A stretch of 64,000 bases of DNA from Desulfobacterales bacterium (GTDB taxonomy: Bacteria > Desulfobacterota > Desulfobacteria > Desulfobacterales > JARGFK01). The DNA lies in NCBI GenBank assembly GCA_029211065.1, contig JARGFK010000009.1:1-64000 (forward strand), given 5' to 3'. Positions 17,301 through 26,770 of this stretch are shown in pieces (position 1 is the stretch's first letter; every line of letters starts with the position of its first letter). Position numbers and translations under genes: made by a program. A model generated the notes under the pieces. That model was not told where the DNA came from. It saw only the letters and a program-made list of their open reading frames with translations, and made no database searches.

Positions 17301-17380
17301 ACAGCTCAAAAAGATTATTTTTATGGTTGCAGAATCATGCGCCGATCTAATGAGCAAAAAAAACATATAGGAGTATTATT

Positions 17381-17617
17381 ATGATTGAAGGTATTTCAGT
17401 CGATCCTAAAACTTGTCACGGGCAAGCCTGCATCAAGGGCACAAGGATTCCTGTTTATCAGATTATCCGAATGCTGGCCAACGGTGATAAAATGGAAGAA
17501 CTCCTTAAAGAGTATCCTTCCCTTAAGGTTGAAGACATCTACGCTTGCCTGGATTACGCAGCATCGCTTGCTGAAGAACAGATTACCCCTATTGAAATGT
17601 TTGAAAATGCCTTATGA
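17381..17617 (+). CDS. DUF433 antitoxin
   Basis: The 78-residue protein matches DUF433 (PF04255), a small helix-turn-helix-like antitoxin: VDPKTCHGQACIKGTRIPVY, then EEYPSLK-like KEYPSLKVEDIYACLDYAA. The Gly-Thr-Arg-Ile-Pro-Val core is highly conserved. It is expected to bind its own promoter and neutralise the downstream DUF5615 protein. The ATG follows AGGAG at good spacing. Its last codons overlap the toxin start (ATGA), typical of a type II toxin-antitoxin operon. Confidence 0.88.
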   Translation: MIEGISVDPKTCHGQACIKGTRIPVYQIIRMLANGDKMEELLKEYPSLKVEDIYACLDYAASLAEEQITPIEMFENAL

Positions 17618-17970
17618 GGATTTTTGCGGACGAAAACATCCCGCTAATGACGATAAATGAGCTGCGTCAGAAGGGGCATGAGGTTATTGATATTCGTGGC
17701 ACTGACGATCAGGGTTTAGATGATGAAGCGCTATGGCAAAGAGTTCAAATGCAAAAGTGCGTCTTGATTACGACTGACAAAGGCTTTTCAATTCATAGGG
17801 ATGAAGCTCACCACGGAATTTTGATAATACGTCTTAAGCAACCTACCCTGTTAAAAATCCACCAGCGTGTCATGCAGGCAATCTCAAGATATTCGGAAAA
17901 AGACTGGTCGAGTCTGATGGTTGTTATGCGGGATACTGTTCAAAGCAGCTGGAAGCCTCGCAACACATGA
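17614..17970 (+). CDS. DUF5615 PIN-like toxin
   Basis: The 118-residue protein begins MRIFADENIP and has ADENIP, DIRGTDDQGLDDEALW and LITTDKGF, the acidic residues of the DUF5615 (Mut7-C/VapC-like PIN) fold. It is probably a ribonuclease toxin paired with the overlapping DUF433 antitoxin. No experimental target is known to me for this subgroup. Codon usage looks slightly more AT-rich than the neighbouring tetrapyrrole genes, fitting an acquired module. Confidence 0.85.
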   Translation: MRIFADENIPLMTINELRQKGHEVIDIRGTDDQGLDDEALWQRVQMQKCVLITTDKGFSIHRDEAHHGILIIRLKQPTLLKIHQRVMQAISRYSEKDWSSLMVVMRDTVQSSWKPRNT

Positions 17971-18018
17971 TGCTTATTCCCGCCGAAGTTAGCAATCTCT
18001 AATCCGCAAATCCTTATT

Positions 18019-18174
18019 CTAATCTTGCTTCATCTGACTTGACGCCCTTTTTCCCCCGGTAATCCAGCAGACAAAAAATCCGGACAGAAGCACGCATGTC
18101 AGAACCAGCAACCCCAGCGGTTTGCGTGACAGGGCATAAGATATGGAGCTGTAAAGCATAAAAACACAACTCAC
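18019..18174 (-). CDS. Small hydrophobic open frame, possible gene remnant
   Basis: In the otherwise empty 300-base spacer a minus-strand frame ending at TAG (18021-18019) encodes two hydrophobic stretches (IFCVSCVFMLYSSIS and LGLLVLTCVLLSGFFVCW), then a short polar tail. Starts could be GTG at 18174 (51 residues) or ATG at 18159 (46 residues), neither with a clear ribosome site. The frame stays open upstream to about 18210. It could be a small membrane protein or the 3' end of a decayed gene. The rest of the spacer shows only homopolymer runs of T and G near 18245-18260. Confidence 0.3.
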   Translation of the reverse strand: MSCVFMLYSSISYALSRKPLGLLVLTCVLLSGFFVCWITGGKRASSQMKQD

Positions 18175-18270
18175 ACAAAAGATGCCTGTAGTGAAGGGAT
18201 GGCCGGTGACCTTATTCTAAAAAATCAAAGCACTATTTTTTTAATGCTTTTTTTTGGGGGGGGTGAAAGA

Positions 18271-19164
18271 TTATAAATCAAACGGGGTGAGGCTTTCAAA
18301 TCCGTCCGGGGTCACGTGGAGGGTCTGCTCGAACTGGGCCGAGAGCGATCCGTCCTTTGTCACCGCCGTCCATTTGTCGGCTAAAATAATCAGTTCTTTT
18401 TTGCCCAGATTGATCATGGGCTCGATGGTAAACACCATGCCGGGCACCAGGACGATGCCCGTGCCCTTTTCGCCGTAATGAAGGACCTGGGGCGGTTCAT
18501 GAAAGTCAAAACCGATCCCATGCCCCACAAACTCTCTGACCACGGAACAGCCCCGGCTTTCGGCATGCTGCTGAATGGCCCAGCCGACATCGCCCAGGGT
18601 GCTGCCCGGCTTGACTTGGGACATGCCGATTTTTAGGCAATCCCGGGCTACTTCGACGATTTTCAGTGCATCCGGACCGGGCGTGCCCACAATATAAGTT
18701 TTGCTGGCGTCGGCATAGTATCCGCCCATGATCGGCGTGACATCAACATTGATGATGTCCCCGGATTTTAAGCTATAGCCGCCCGGGATGCCGTGACAGA
18801 TCACCTCATTGACCGAAGTGCAGACACTCTTTGGAAAGCCCTTATAGTTCAGCGGGGCTGGTATGGCGCCGTTTTTAATGGTGATCTCATGCACCAGGGT
18901 GTTGATGTCCTCGGTGGTCAGGCCGGGCCTTAATTCGGCTTCCACCCGTTCCAGGGTCTCGACAACCAGTCTGCCGGCCTTTCGAATCGCTTCGATGTCG
19001 GCCGGCTCCTTCAGGCGAATTTGATACTTTTGTTCATAGGTTTCCTTGATATTATTTTCCTCAACCCCCGGTTTATTCAAACAGCATTTTTTATGTTTTA
19101 AGCCGCTCCCGCAGGGGCATGGATCGTTTCGGCCCACTTTTAATTTGCCAATGATGGATATCAT
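18271..19164 (-). CDS. map: Methionine aminopeptidase with N-terminal SEC-C zinc motif
   Basis: The 297-residue protein removes N-terminal methionine from nascent proteins. Residues 8-30 form a SEC-C type motif ([17 protein letters not shown]). The remainder is a type I MetAP with metal ligands in [18 protein letters not shown] (two Asp), [13 protein letters not shown] (His), FTIEPMI (Glu) and the late [10 protein letters not shown] (Glu). The SEC-C extension occurs in several bacterial MetAPs and probably aids ribosome or cofactor binding. It stands alone, convergent with the small frame before it and divergent from the acyl-CoA dehydrogenase. Confidence 0.95.
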   Translation of the reverse strand: MISIIGKLKVGRNDPCPCGSGLKHKKCCLNKPGVEENNIKETYEQKYQIRLKEPADIEAIRKAGRLVVETLERVEAELRPGLTTEDINTLVHEITIKNGAIPAPLNYKGFPKSVCTSVNEVICHGIPGGYSLKSGDIINVDVTPIMGGYYADASKTYIVGTPGPDALKIVEVARDCLKIGMSQVKPGSTLGDVGWAIQQHAESRGCSVVREFVGHGIGFDFHEPPQVLHYGEKGTGIVLVPGMVFTIEPMINLGKKELIILADKWTAVTKDGSLSAQFEQTLHVTPDGFESLTPFDL

Positions 19165-19369
19165 TTTCAGTCCGTTCCTGTCAGCTGTCGGTTTTCAGCG
19201 CGTCAATTGTAAATTCCTGAATTTTACATAACAGAACCCCTTTAACAAATCAATTAACCCGGTGTAATTAAAAAGCGGGGTCCGGTCAGTCGTTTTTTTA
19301 AAATTGATTTTTAACGTTTTTTAAGTTAGTTGTAAAAGACAGGAACGACTACAAACCGGAGAGAAGCTT

Positions 19370-20518
19370 TTGGATTTCAATCCAACGATGAAACACAATG
19401 TGGTGCGCAAAACGGTCCGCAAGTTTGCCGAATCCGAGCTGGGACCCATCGCCCATGAAATCGACCGTGATGCGCGGTTTCCCCTTGAAGTCATCGAAAA
19501 GATGCAGCCGCTCAATTTTTTCGGGCTGCAGATTTCAAAAAAATATGGCGGCGCCGGGCTGGACACCACCAGTTATGCCATTACCATCGAGGAGATTTCG
19601 CGTGTATGTGCGGGAGTCGGACTCTGCGTAACGGTCCACAACAGTGTGGGCGCTTTTCCCATTGAACGCTTCGGCACCCCCCGGCAGAAAGAGCGTTTCC
19701 TGCCCCCTCTGGCCGGCGGTGAACACATCGGCGCCTTCTGCCTGACGGAAGCAAACGCCGGATCCGATGCCAGCGGTGTTGAAACCACGGCCGTCAAAGA
19801 AGGCGATGAATACGTGATCAACGGCACCAAAATCTTTGTCACAAACGGCGGAGTATGCGGAACCGCCCTGATTTTCGCCGTCACCGACCCGGAAAATCCG
19901 CGACGGGCCGCCAGCGTTTTCATTGTGGAAAAAGGGACACCCGGGTTTTCCGTGGGCGAAATTGAAGACCTCTGCGGCATGCGCTCCAACCCGGTCTCTT
20001 CCCTTTTTTTTGAGGACTGCCGGATCCCATCCGAAAATCATCTGGGCCGGGAGGGGGATGGATTAAAGATCGGCCTGACAGCCCTGGACACCGGCCGGAT
20101 CGGAATCGCCGCCCAGGCCCTGGGCATTGCCCAGGCTGCTTTCGAGGCATCGGTCAAGTACTCCCAGGAACGGCAGCAGTTCAAAAAGCCGCTGTCTTCA
20201 TTTCAAACCATTCAAAATTATCTGGCGGACATGGCCACAGAGATTGACGCCGCCCGGCTGCTGTTGTATCGGGCCTGCGCCCTTAAAGACGCAGCCAAGC
20301 CCTTTGGCGCCGAAGCCGCCATGGCCAAACTTTATTGCAGCACGACGGCGACGCGCATTACCAACCTGGCGGTTCAGATTCACGGCGGCTATGGATACAG
20401 CAAGGAATACGACGTGGAGCGTTATTTCAGGGACGCCAAGGTCACCGAAATTTATGAGGGCACCAGCGAAGTTCAGCGGATGGTCATTTCCCGCGCAGTG
20501 CTCAGCAAACTGACGTAA
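19370..20518 (+). CDS. Acyl-CoA dehydrogenase
   Basis: The 382-residue FAD enzyme oxidises an acyl-CoA to the enoyl-CoA and passes electrons to ETF. The family signatures are present: FCLTEANAGSDASG near residue 125, the FAD/substrate loop, RQQFKKPLSSFQTIQNYLADM near 270, and IHGGYGYSKEYDVERYFRDAK followed by the catalytic-base region TEIYEGTSEVQ near 365. The start is probably the TTG at 19370, eight bases after GGAG. It is followed after five bases by etfBA, so this is a self-contained dehydrogenase-ETF unit. Chain-length specificity (short versus branched chain) is not determinable here. Confidence 0.93.
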   Translation: MDFNPTMKHNVVRKTVRKFAESELGPIAHEIDRDARFPLEVIEKMQPLNFFGLQISKKYGGAGLDTTSYAITIEEISRVCAGVGLCVTVHNSVGAFPIERFGTPRQKERFLPPLAGGEHIGAFCLTEANAGSDASGVETTAVKEGDEYVINGTKIFVTNGGVCGTALIFAVTDPENPRRAASVFIVEKGTPGFSVGEIEDLCGMRSNPVSSLFFEDCRIPSENHLGREGDGLKIGLTALDTGRIGIAAQALGIAQAAFEASVKYSQERQQFKKPLSSFQTIQNYLADMATEIDAARLLLYRACALKDAAKPFGAEAAMAKLYCSTTATRITNLAVQIHGGYGYSKEYDVERYFRDAKVTEIYEGTSEVQRMVISRAVLSKLT

Positions 20519-20523
20519 ACGAT

Positions 20524-21345
20524 ATGATCAAACTGATTGTCTGCATCAAACAGGTCCCGATGGTATCGGAATTGCCGTGGGACGCGCACACCGGAACCCT
20601 GAAACGGGACATGGCTGAAGGGATGATGAATCCGGCCTGCAGCCATGCCCTGGAGGCGGCCCTGCAGATCAAGGAAAAACACGGCGGGCACATCACCGCT
20701 CTGACCATGGGCCCTCCCATGGCCGAAGAGGTTTTGCGGGAAGCCATTGCGCTGGGGGCTGACCGCGGCATCCTCCTGACCGATCCCCGCATGGCCGGCG
20801 CCGACACCTTTGCGACCTCCTATATTCTTGCCCGGGCCATCGAAAAAATGTGCCCCGGCTTCGATCTTATCTTTTGCGGCTGTCATACCAGCGACAGCGA
20901 AACCGCCCAGGTCGGCCCCCAACTCAGTGAAGAGCTGAATGTTCCCGGCGCCGCATATGTCGAAAAACTGGATTTAACCGACCGAATCCTGCGCATCCGG
21001 CGATTGTCCGACAATTTTTTAGAAACCCTTGAATTCGATTTGCCCGGACTCATCACCCTGACAACCCAGCATTACGAACCGCGCTATTTACCGCTGTCCG
21101 GCATGCAGCAGGCCTTTGAACACGGAGAAGTCGTTACCGTGCATGCGGCTGATCTCGGCCTCGACGCAAAATTTACGAGCCGGGAAAATTCCCCTACCCG
21201 GATTTTAGATGTTTTCTCACCGGTCGCACAAAACAAAAACATTGTCATAACAGGCGTCCCCAAAAAAATCGTCGAAAAACTATTTGAAAAATTTGAAGAC
21301 AAAATCGGCGGCGCCATCGGGAAAGATCTTAAAAAAACAGTATGA
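20524..21345 (+). CDS. etfB: Electron transfer flavoprotein beta subunit
   Basis: The 273-residue subunit begins KLIVCIKQVPMVSELPWD and contains NPACSHALEAAL, ALTMGPPMAEEVLREAIALGAD, and FCGCHTSDSETAQVGPQLSE, which together bind AMP and interact with the dehydrogenase. Combined with EtfA it accepts electrons from the upstream acyl-CoA dehydrogenase. The stop overlaps the etfA start (ATGATGG). Confidence 0.93.
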   Translation: MIKLIVCIKQVPMVSELPWDAHTGTLKRDMAEGMMNPACSHALEAALQIKEKHGGHITALTMGPPMAEEVLREAIALGADRGILLTDPRMAGADTFATSYILARAIEKMCPGFDLIFCGCHTSDSETAQVGPQLSEELNVPGAAYVEKLDLTDRILRIRRLSDNFLETLEFDLPGLITLTTQHYEPRYLPLSGMQQAFEHGEVVTVHAADLGLDAKFTSRENSPTRILDVFSPVAQNKNIVITGVPKKIVEKLFEKFEDKIGGAIGKDLKKTV

Positions 21346-22343
21346 TGGACGCAAAACGCAACATATGGGTGTTCGGTGATTACCGCAATTATTTTCAAAA
21401 CCGGGTCACCCTGCAGCTTTTATCCCGCGCTGTTGATCTCGCACCAAAGATTGATGCCAGTGTCGGAGCGGTGGTGCTCGGCAGCAACATTAATGAATAT
21501 GTAAATGAATATATCGCCCACGGCGCCCAAAAAGTTTACTCGATCGAACACCCTGCCCTGGCCAATTACAGCATCGAGACATACACCACTTTAATTGAAA
21601 GGCTGGCACGAAAATACAGGCCCGATATTTTTCTGGTGGGGGCCACCTCTTTCGGCCGGGAGCTGGCGCCACGGTTGGCCAAACGGCTTAGAACCGGCCT
21701 GACGGCCGACTGCATCCGGCTGGATATCAATGCGGACGGCTTTCTGGAGCAGACCGCGCCTTCATTCGGCGGCAATCTACTGGCAAAAATCGTGACCCCC
21801 GTTAGCCGCCCCCAGATGGCAACCGTCCGCCCGGGTTCGTTTCAGGAAATACCTCACGACAGCACCCGCCAGGGAATGGTCATTTGCGAACCCATGCCCC
21901 CAAAACTTCCCAGAGAACGCATGCGTCTGATAGACTATGAACGCAAACCCCTGCGCGGCCAGAGAATCGAAGAAGCCAGCGTGGTGGTGTGTGGCGGCCG
22001 GGGGATGGGCAGCAAAAATAAATTCAAGAAACTGTTCGAGCTGGCGCAGCTGCTGGGAGGGGAAGTCGGCGCTACCCGGCCCGTTGTCTATTCCGGCTGG
22101 GCCGAACCCGACGCCCTGGTCGGCCAGGCCGGCAAACAAATTAAACCGCAGGTTCTTTTTTCTTTCGGCATCAGCGGCGCCATTCAGCATACCGCCGGCT
22201 TCAACAACGCCGGCCTGGTCATCGCCGTCAACAAAAACCCCAATGCGACCATGATGAAAATAGCCGATGTCGCCATCGTGGCGGACGCCAATCAGTTCTG
22301 TTCCATTCTGATCAAGGAACTGAAAAAAAGAATCCGCAGCTAA
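21342..22343 (+). CDS. etfA: Electron transfer flavoprotein alpha subunit
   Basis: The 333-residue subunit carries the FAD domain in its C-terminal half: SVVVCGGRGMGSKNKFKKL near residue 210, YSGWAEPDALVGQAGKQIKP, FSFGISGAIQHTAG and VAVNKNPNATMMKIADVAIVAD-like segments. No extra ferredoxin domain is present, so this is the ordinary soluble alpha subunit. It ends the acyl-CoA dehydrogenase-etfBA operon; an MscS channel gene follows after 12 bases and may be co-transcribed. Confidence 0.94.
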   Translation: MMDAKRNIWVFGDYRNYFQNRVTLQLLSRAVDLAPKIDASVGAVVLGSNINEYVNEYIAHGAQKVYSIEHPALANYSIETYTTLIERLARKYRPDIFLVGATSFGRELAPRLAKRLRTGLTADCIRLDINADGFLEQTAPSFGGNLLAKIVTPVSRPQMATVRPGSFQEIPHDSTRQGMVICEPMPPKLPRERMRLIDYERKPLRGQRIEEASVVVCGGRGMGSKNKFKKLFELAQLLGGEVGATRPVVYSGWAEPDALVGQAGKQIKPQVLFSFGISGAIQHTAGFNNAGLVIAVNKNPNATMMKIADVAIVADANQFCSILIKELKKRIRS

Positions 22344-22355
22344 GGAATAACCGCT

Positions 22356-23180
22356 ATGGAAAATATGCTCCAAACAATCTGGAAGGTGCTGGCCGCCTAT
22401 GGGCTGAAGGTCTTTGCCGCCCTGGTGATCTTGATCCTGGGTCGTTGGCTGGCCCAATTTATCAAAAGCGTCATCAAAAAAGTAATGCTGAAAAGGGGGG
22501 TTGAACCGACCCTGATTTCCTTTACGGCGGATCTGGCTTATTTTACGCTGCTGGTATTTGTCGTGATCGCCGCCCTCGGCCAGCTCGGCATTCAAACCAC
22601 CTCTTTTATCGCGGTGATCGGGGCGGCCGGTCTGGCCATTGGTCTCGCCCTGCAGGGATCTCTGGCAAACTTTGCTTCCGGCTTTCTGATGATTCTGTTT
22701 CGCCCCTTCAAGGTCGGCGATTATATCGAAGGCGCCGGCGGCGGCGGAACCGTTGAAAAAATGAAAATTTTCTCCACCCAGCTGTTGACCCCGGACAATA
22801 AAACCATCATCATCCCCAACTCCAAGTTGACCTCTGACAATATCATCAACTATTCCACCACGGGTACCCGGCGGATCGACCTGGTGTTTGGCATCGGCTA
22901 CCAGGACGATATCGACAAGGCCAAAAAAATAATAGCGGATGTCTTGGCGGCAGACGAACGGATTCTGAAGGATCCGCCACCCAAAATTGCCTTGTTGGAG
23001 CTGGCGGACAGCAGCGTCAATTTTGCGGTTCGTCCCTGGGTTAAGTCGCAGGATTATTGGAATGTCCGTTTTGACCTTGTCGAAACCATCAAAAAGCAGT
23101 TTGATAAAAACAGCATTACCATTCCGTTTCCCCAGAGAGATGTGCATGTCTACAAGCAGAGCCTTGACTCCGGCGAATAA
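22356..23180 (+). CDS. Small-conductance mechanosensitive channel (MscS family)
   Basis: The 274-residue protein has three N-terminal membrane helices (about 15-35, 55-80, 85-110). The pore-lining third helix carries GAAGLAIGLALQGSLANFASG, followed by ILFRPFKVGDYIEG of the beta domain and a cytoplasmic cage. It releases solutes on hypo-osmotic shock. The length is close to E. coli MscS (286). RBS AAGGAATAA precedes the ATG. It follows etfA closely, but no functional link is obvious. Confidence 0.92.
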   Translation: MENMLQTIWKVLAAYGLKVFAALVILILGRWLAQFIKSVIKKVMLKRGVEPTLISFTADLAYFTLLVFVVIAALGQLGIQTTSFIAVIGAAGLAIGLALQGSLANFASGFLMILFRPFKVGDYIEGAGGGGTVEKMKIFSTQLLTPDNKTIIIPNSKLTSDNIINYSTTGTRRIDLVFGIGYQDDIDKAKKIIADVLAADERILKDPPPKIALLELADSSVNFAVRPWVKSQDYWNVRFDLVETIKKQFDKNSITIPFPQRDVHVYKQSLDSGE

Positions 23181-23280
23181 ATCCCCATATTGTCGGTGTG
23201 ATTCAGTACATATTTTTATAAATACGCGGATTTGTTTCGGTAAAATGGATTATAGACTTTAACGGACTATCTTAAAGAAA

Positions 23281-23320
23281 TCCCCTGTTCCCCCCTTTGA
23301 AAAAGGGGGTGCAGGGGGGA
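23281..23320. repeat. G/C-run palindrome (CCCCCTTT / AAAGGGGG)
   Basis: An inner stem of CCCCCTTT (23291-23298) with AAAGGGGG (23302-23309) is nested in an outer CCCCTG/CAGGGG pair. Such elements recur between genes in many bacteria. It may also terminate transcription from mscS, although no strong T tract follows. Confidence 0.6.
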
Positions 23321-23345
23321 TTTAAATAAGGAATTTTTTTGATTT

Positions 23346-24215
23346 ATGCATTACGAAGGTAATATCATTCGGCCTCCCAGCGAGGCCAACAGTATTCTGC
23401 TGCAGGTGACCGTCGGCTGCTCCCGCAACAAGTGCACCTTTTGCGGCACTTACCAGGGGGAACGCTTTCGCATCAAGCCGGATGAGGTTGTTACGGCGGA
23501 CATCGCCTTTGCCGCCCAGCATTGCCGGCGCCAGCGGCGGGTTTTTCTCTGTGACGGCGACGCCCTGATTATCCCCCAGAAAAGACTGCTGGATATTCTG
23601 GCCGGGATCGAAAAAGAGCTCCCCTGGGTCACCCGGGTGGGGGCTTATGCCAATGTCAAAAGCCTTAAGATGAAGACCATAGAAGAGTTAAAGGCGTTAA
23701 AAGCAAGCGGGCTCGGCATCGTCTATCTGGGCATGGAGACCGGAGATGACGTAACCCTCAAAAATATCAATAAGGGCACAACCGCCGCAGAGATGATCCC
23801 GATGGGGCGAAAGGCCATGGAAGCCGGACTTAAACTCTCTATTACCGTTTTATTGGGAATTGCCGGACGGGAACGCTCCCACATCCACGCCCGGGAAACC
23901 GGCCGGGTCCTGTCCGAAATCGATCCGGACTATGTCGGCGCCTTGAGCCTGATGCTGATTCCCGGTACGCCCCTCTACGCAGATCATGAGGCCGGCAAGT
24001 TTCCCCTGTTGACACCGGACGAACTGCTGGAAGAACTCAAGGTCATGATCGCCCGTACAAACCTTTCAAAGGGTCTTTTCCACGCCAACCATGCATCCAA
24101 CTACCTGCCCATCAAGGCCAGGATGCCCCGGGATAAAGAATCCACCTTAAAGCTCATCGATGAAGCCCTGGCCGGCCGGGTCTCCCTCAAGCCGGAATGG
24201 CTGCGGGCGCTGTAA
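23346..24215 (+). CDS. Radical SAM protein
   Basis: The 289-residue enzyme has the cluster motif GCSRNKCTFCG (CxxxCxxC) near residue 28, FLCDGDALIIP near 75, and GLGIVYLGMETGDD for SAM binding. This places it in the Elp3/MiaB-NifB radical SAM group. The reaction is unknown; it lacks an obvious B12-binding or auxiliary-cluster domain. The ATG at 23346 follows AAGGAA. It converges on the lytic transglycosylase gene with only nine bases between the stops. Confidence 0.9.
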   Translation: MHYEGNIIRPPSEANSILLQVTVGCSRNKCTFCGTYQGERFRIKPDEVVTADIAFAAQHCRRQRRVFLCDGDALIIPQKRLLDILAGIEKELPWVTRVGAYANVKSLKMKTIEELKALKASGLGIVYLGMETGDDVTLKNINKGTTAAEMIPMGRKAMEAGLKLSITVLLGIAGRERSHIHARETGRVLSEIDPDYVGALSLMLIPGTPLYADHEAGKFPLLTPDELLEELKVMIARTNLSKGLFHANHASNYLPIKARMPRDKESTLKLIDEALAGRVSLKPEWLRAL

Positions 24216-24224
24216 CGGAAGTGT

Positions 24225-25376
24225 TTATCCGGATATCCCTTCGTCTTCCCCGGTTTCAGTTTCATCAATTTTTGTTTCTTCTGAGTAAATAATAAGACGC
24301 TGCCCCGGATAAATCGGACGTTTCAGATCGATACGATTCCAAATAATGAGGGCTGCCAGCGGTACATCAAATTTATCCGCAATGGAAGAAAGATTGTCTC
24401 CCCTGCTGACAACATATACCTTATCCTTCCGTGCCGTAATGTATTTGGCCACCAGCTCCGCATACCGGTTCTGAAACCCTTCGGAAGCGCCTTTGGGAAT
24501 CAGGATTTTATGGGTCCCTTCTCCCAGGTAGTGCCCCCGTATCTCCGGGTTCAGGTCTTTAATGGCCTTAAAATGGGTATTTGCGGACTGGGCGACAATA
24601 CGAATGGGCGTTTCCTGCCGGCAGTCCACCTGAACCTGATCGTATGAAAGCGGGGGATAATAGTCATCGTCGTTCAGCCTAAAGCCGTACTTCTCCGGGT
24701 TCAACAATATCAGTTTGACCGAAAGGATACGAAAAACATACCGCTGGGTTTCAAGGGGAAGGTAAAGCTGGTAATAGTTATTCGTATCCTGCTCCAGTAT
24801 TTCGGCCATGAGGCCCTCTTCTCCCATGTTATATGCGGCAGCAGCCAGTTCCCATGAGCCGAACTTCAGGTAAAGTTCATTTAAATAGCGAATGGCCGCC
24901 GCAGTCGAAGAGAATAGGTTTCGCCGTTCATCCACATACGCATCGATTCTCAGGCCGTAATTGCGACCGGTATCGGCCATAAATTGCCAGAAACCCATGG
25001 CGCCTTTGCTGGAACCTGCATGCGGGCGCAAGGCGCTCTCTGCGAATGCAATGTATTTGATATCATCCGGCAGGCCGTTTTCTTTCAATATCTGTTCAAT
25101 ATGGGGCAGATAACGCCGGGATCGTTTCAGCCAGAGAATCACCTGTGGGCGATCCCACAGGGTCAACAGCAATTCCTTTTCAAAGCGTTCCCGGACTTCA
25201 TCATTTTCGACCGGGACTTTTCCGCCGCAAAACTCGAGCGCCGGATCCAGCCTCAGCGACGAAACCAGCGAAGGAATATCAGACAATTCATTGGAAACGG
25301 CATCGCCGGCAAATAAACCCGGCGCCGATAGCGCAAACACCAGTAAAACAAACCGAACCATAACAGTCGCTTTCAT
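24225..25376 (-). CDS. Lytic murein transglycosylase with LysM domain (MltD-like)
   Basis: The 383-residue exported protein has an N-terminal hydrophobic signal (about 6-23). It then has an SLT (goose-lysozyme-like) domain with YIAFAESALRPHAGSSKGAMGFWQ-type residues, where the Glu of AESAL is catalytic, followed by ELAAAAYNMGE. A LysM near residues 325-365 (YVVSRGDNLSSIADKF) binds peptidoglycan. It cleaves glycan strands with formation of anhydromuramic acid. Compared with E. coli MltD (452 residues, two LysM) it has one LysM and a short tail. Confidence 0.92.
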   Translation of the reverse strand: MKATVMVRFVLLVFALSAPGLFAGDAVSNELSDIPSLVSSLRLDPALEFCGGKVPVENDEVRERFEKELLLTLWDRPQVILWLKRSRRYLPHIEQILKENGLPDDIKYIAFAESALRPHAGSSKGAMGFWQFMADTGRNYGLRIDAYVDERRNLFSSTAAAIRYLNELYLKFGSWELAAAAYNMGEEGLMAEILEQDTNNYYQLYLPLETQRYVFRILSVKLILLNPEKYGFRLNDDDYYPPLSYDQVQVDCRQETPIRIVAQSANTHFKAIKDLNPEIRGHYLGEGTHKILIPKGASEGFQNRYAELVAKYITARKDKVYVVSRGDNLSSIADKFDVPLAALIIWNRIDLKRPIYPGQRLIIYSEETKIDETETGEDEGISG

Positions 25377-25542
25377 GATTTCACCTGAATTGAGCTTATT
25401 CCAAAGCTCTCAATCATATATAGTTTTTGTCACTATAACCCCAAAAATGGATCTGGCTTAACCCTGGGGGGAACAACTCCCTGATGCAGCAAAAAAACAA
25501 TGTTTCGTAAATTTGCCGTAATTTCAATTTATTGTCGCGTAG

Positions 25543-26343
25543 TTAGCGCCAGGCTTCCTTTAAATACGCCAGACTGGGCCAGAGATCCGCCTCCCTGTGG
25601 GGTTCCAGGGTCACCACCAGGGGACGGCTGCAATGGGTTTTCAGGAATTGGAAAAGGGTTGACAGGTCATTATTACCCTTTCCCAGGGCCAGATGACTGT
25701 CCCGGCTCCCGTTATTATCGTGCAGGTGGACCTGCCCCAGAAAGGGACCGAGCGCCTGCAGCCAATTTTCCAGGGTACTCCGGCTGAAGGCATGCTGATG
25801 CCCGATATCCAGGCAAAACCTTACCCCCTGGTGTTGGAGGCGTTCAAACAAGGTCCGCATCTCCGCCGGCCCCTGTTCATATACATTTTCTATCATTAAC
25901 ACAGCACCGGCGCTACGGACGTCGGCAGCCAGCCACTCCCAGATTTCCAGGCTGTTTTGGAGCCACTCCGCTTGCATATGCCCATAGCGTTTAGGGTCAT
26001 AGCCGCCATGGCAGACAATTGTTTTCGGCCTGAAAACAGGGACCAGTTCCAGCACCTGTTTGAAGCGCTGCCGGGTCAACGCCCTTACGGCCGGGTCCGG
26101 CGATCCCGGCGCCAGATCCATGAAAGGGGCATGAAAGGTTGTGGTCAGTCCATTTTTTTGCAGCCGGGAAGCGATCTTGCCGAAATCGGCAAGGGAATAG
26201 GTATCAAGGCTGCGGGCGTCAAAGCCGATCTCGGGATTCAGCCGGTAATTGAGAAATCGATCCAGGTAATCTTTGTAAAGCATACCAAACGGTATGTTCA
26301 CCTGAACGTTCCGAATTTGTTCCGCCATATTGATTGTTTCCAT
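25543..26343 (-). CDS. Sugar phosphate isomerase/epimerase family TIM-barrel protein
   Basis: The 266-residue protein belongs to the xylose isomerase-like / AP endonuclease 2 superfamily. Metal-binding residues are recognisable: FHAPFMD near 70, CHGGYD near 111, MIENVYEQ near 150, CLDIGHQHAFS near 180, VHLHDNNGSRDSHL near 207 and TLEPH near 250. These proteins act on sugars, inositols or DNA abasic sites; the substrate here is unknown. Two ATGs at the start (26343 and 26328) are possible. It is a single gene facing away from the M16 protease. Confidence 0.87.
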   Translation of the reverse strand: METINMAEQIRNVQVNIPFGMLYKDYLDRFLNYRLNPEIGFDARSLDTYSLADFGKIASRLQKNGLTTTFHAPFMDLAPGSPDPAVRALTRQRFKQVLELVPVFRPKTIVCHGGYDPKRYGHMQAEWLQNSLEIWEWLAADVRSAGAVLMIENVYEQGPAEMRTLFERLQHQGVRFCLDIGHQHAFSRSTLENWLQALGPFLGQVHLHDNNGSRDSHLALGKGNNDLSTLFQFLKTHCSRPLVVTLEPHREADLWPSLAYLKEAWR

Positions 26344-26425
26344 AGTAGCGTTTTCCCAGTCTCCGGGATTGACCTTTTTTCATCCATCGGTCTTGGGACA
26401 AAAAATGTTCGAGCTTTTAATGAAC

Positions 26426-26449
26426 TACCCCGCAGCAAGCTGCGGGGTA
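26426..26449. repeat. REP-like palindrome, copy 1
   Basis: Arms TACCCCGCAGC and GCTGCGGGGTA are exact reverse complements around AA. A shorter copy (CGCAGC-AA-GCTGCG) lies at 26598-26611, followed by GAATTAACCC. It has the form of extragenic palindromes mobilised by REP-associated transposases, but no such gene is in the window. Confidence 0.7.
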
Positions 26450-26463
26450 TCAAGAATTAAGAA

Positions 26464-26551
26464 GCCAGAATTCAGGAGACAGAATAAAAAACCATAGAAA
26501 CGGCTTTCTTATCAGCCTTATTCTTCTGGATTCTGACTCCTGGCTCCTGAA
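26464..26551. repeat. Inverted heptamer-phased repeat
   Basis: Units GCCAGAA, TTCAGGA, GACAGAA (26464-26484) face inverted units TTCTGGA, TTCTGAC, TCCTGGC, TCCTGAA (26524-26551). The 7-base phase is exact in both arms. It occupies most of the 427-base spacer before the M16 protease, together with the REP-like palindromes; no gene is present there. Confidence 0.7.
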
Positions 26552-26770
26552 CACTTTAAAGCACATGACACATTCAGCGGCATGATAGTTTGCAATACGC
26601 AGCAAGCTGCGGAGAATTAACCCTAAGAGAGATTAAAGCAATTGGTGCAGTCGTCAACTTGCCAATGGGTCATTTCACGATTATATTATCCTAACATATT
26701 TTTTAAACCCTGTTGTTGCCGGGCAAAATCATCTATGCACCCGCGTCTTCACGGGAAGAGAGGGAACACC

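Noticed and set aside
21777-23147. 456-codon minus-strand frame opposite etfA and mscS
   Set aside because: It spans two genuine plus-strand genes and its product is low-complexity Gly/Gln/Asp-rich, as expected for an antisense reading.
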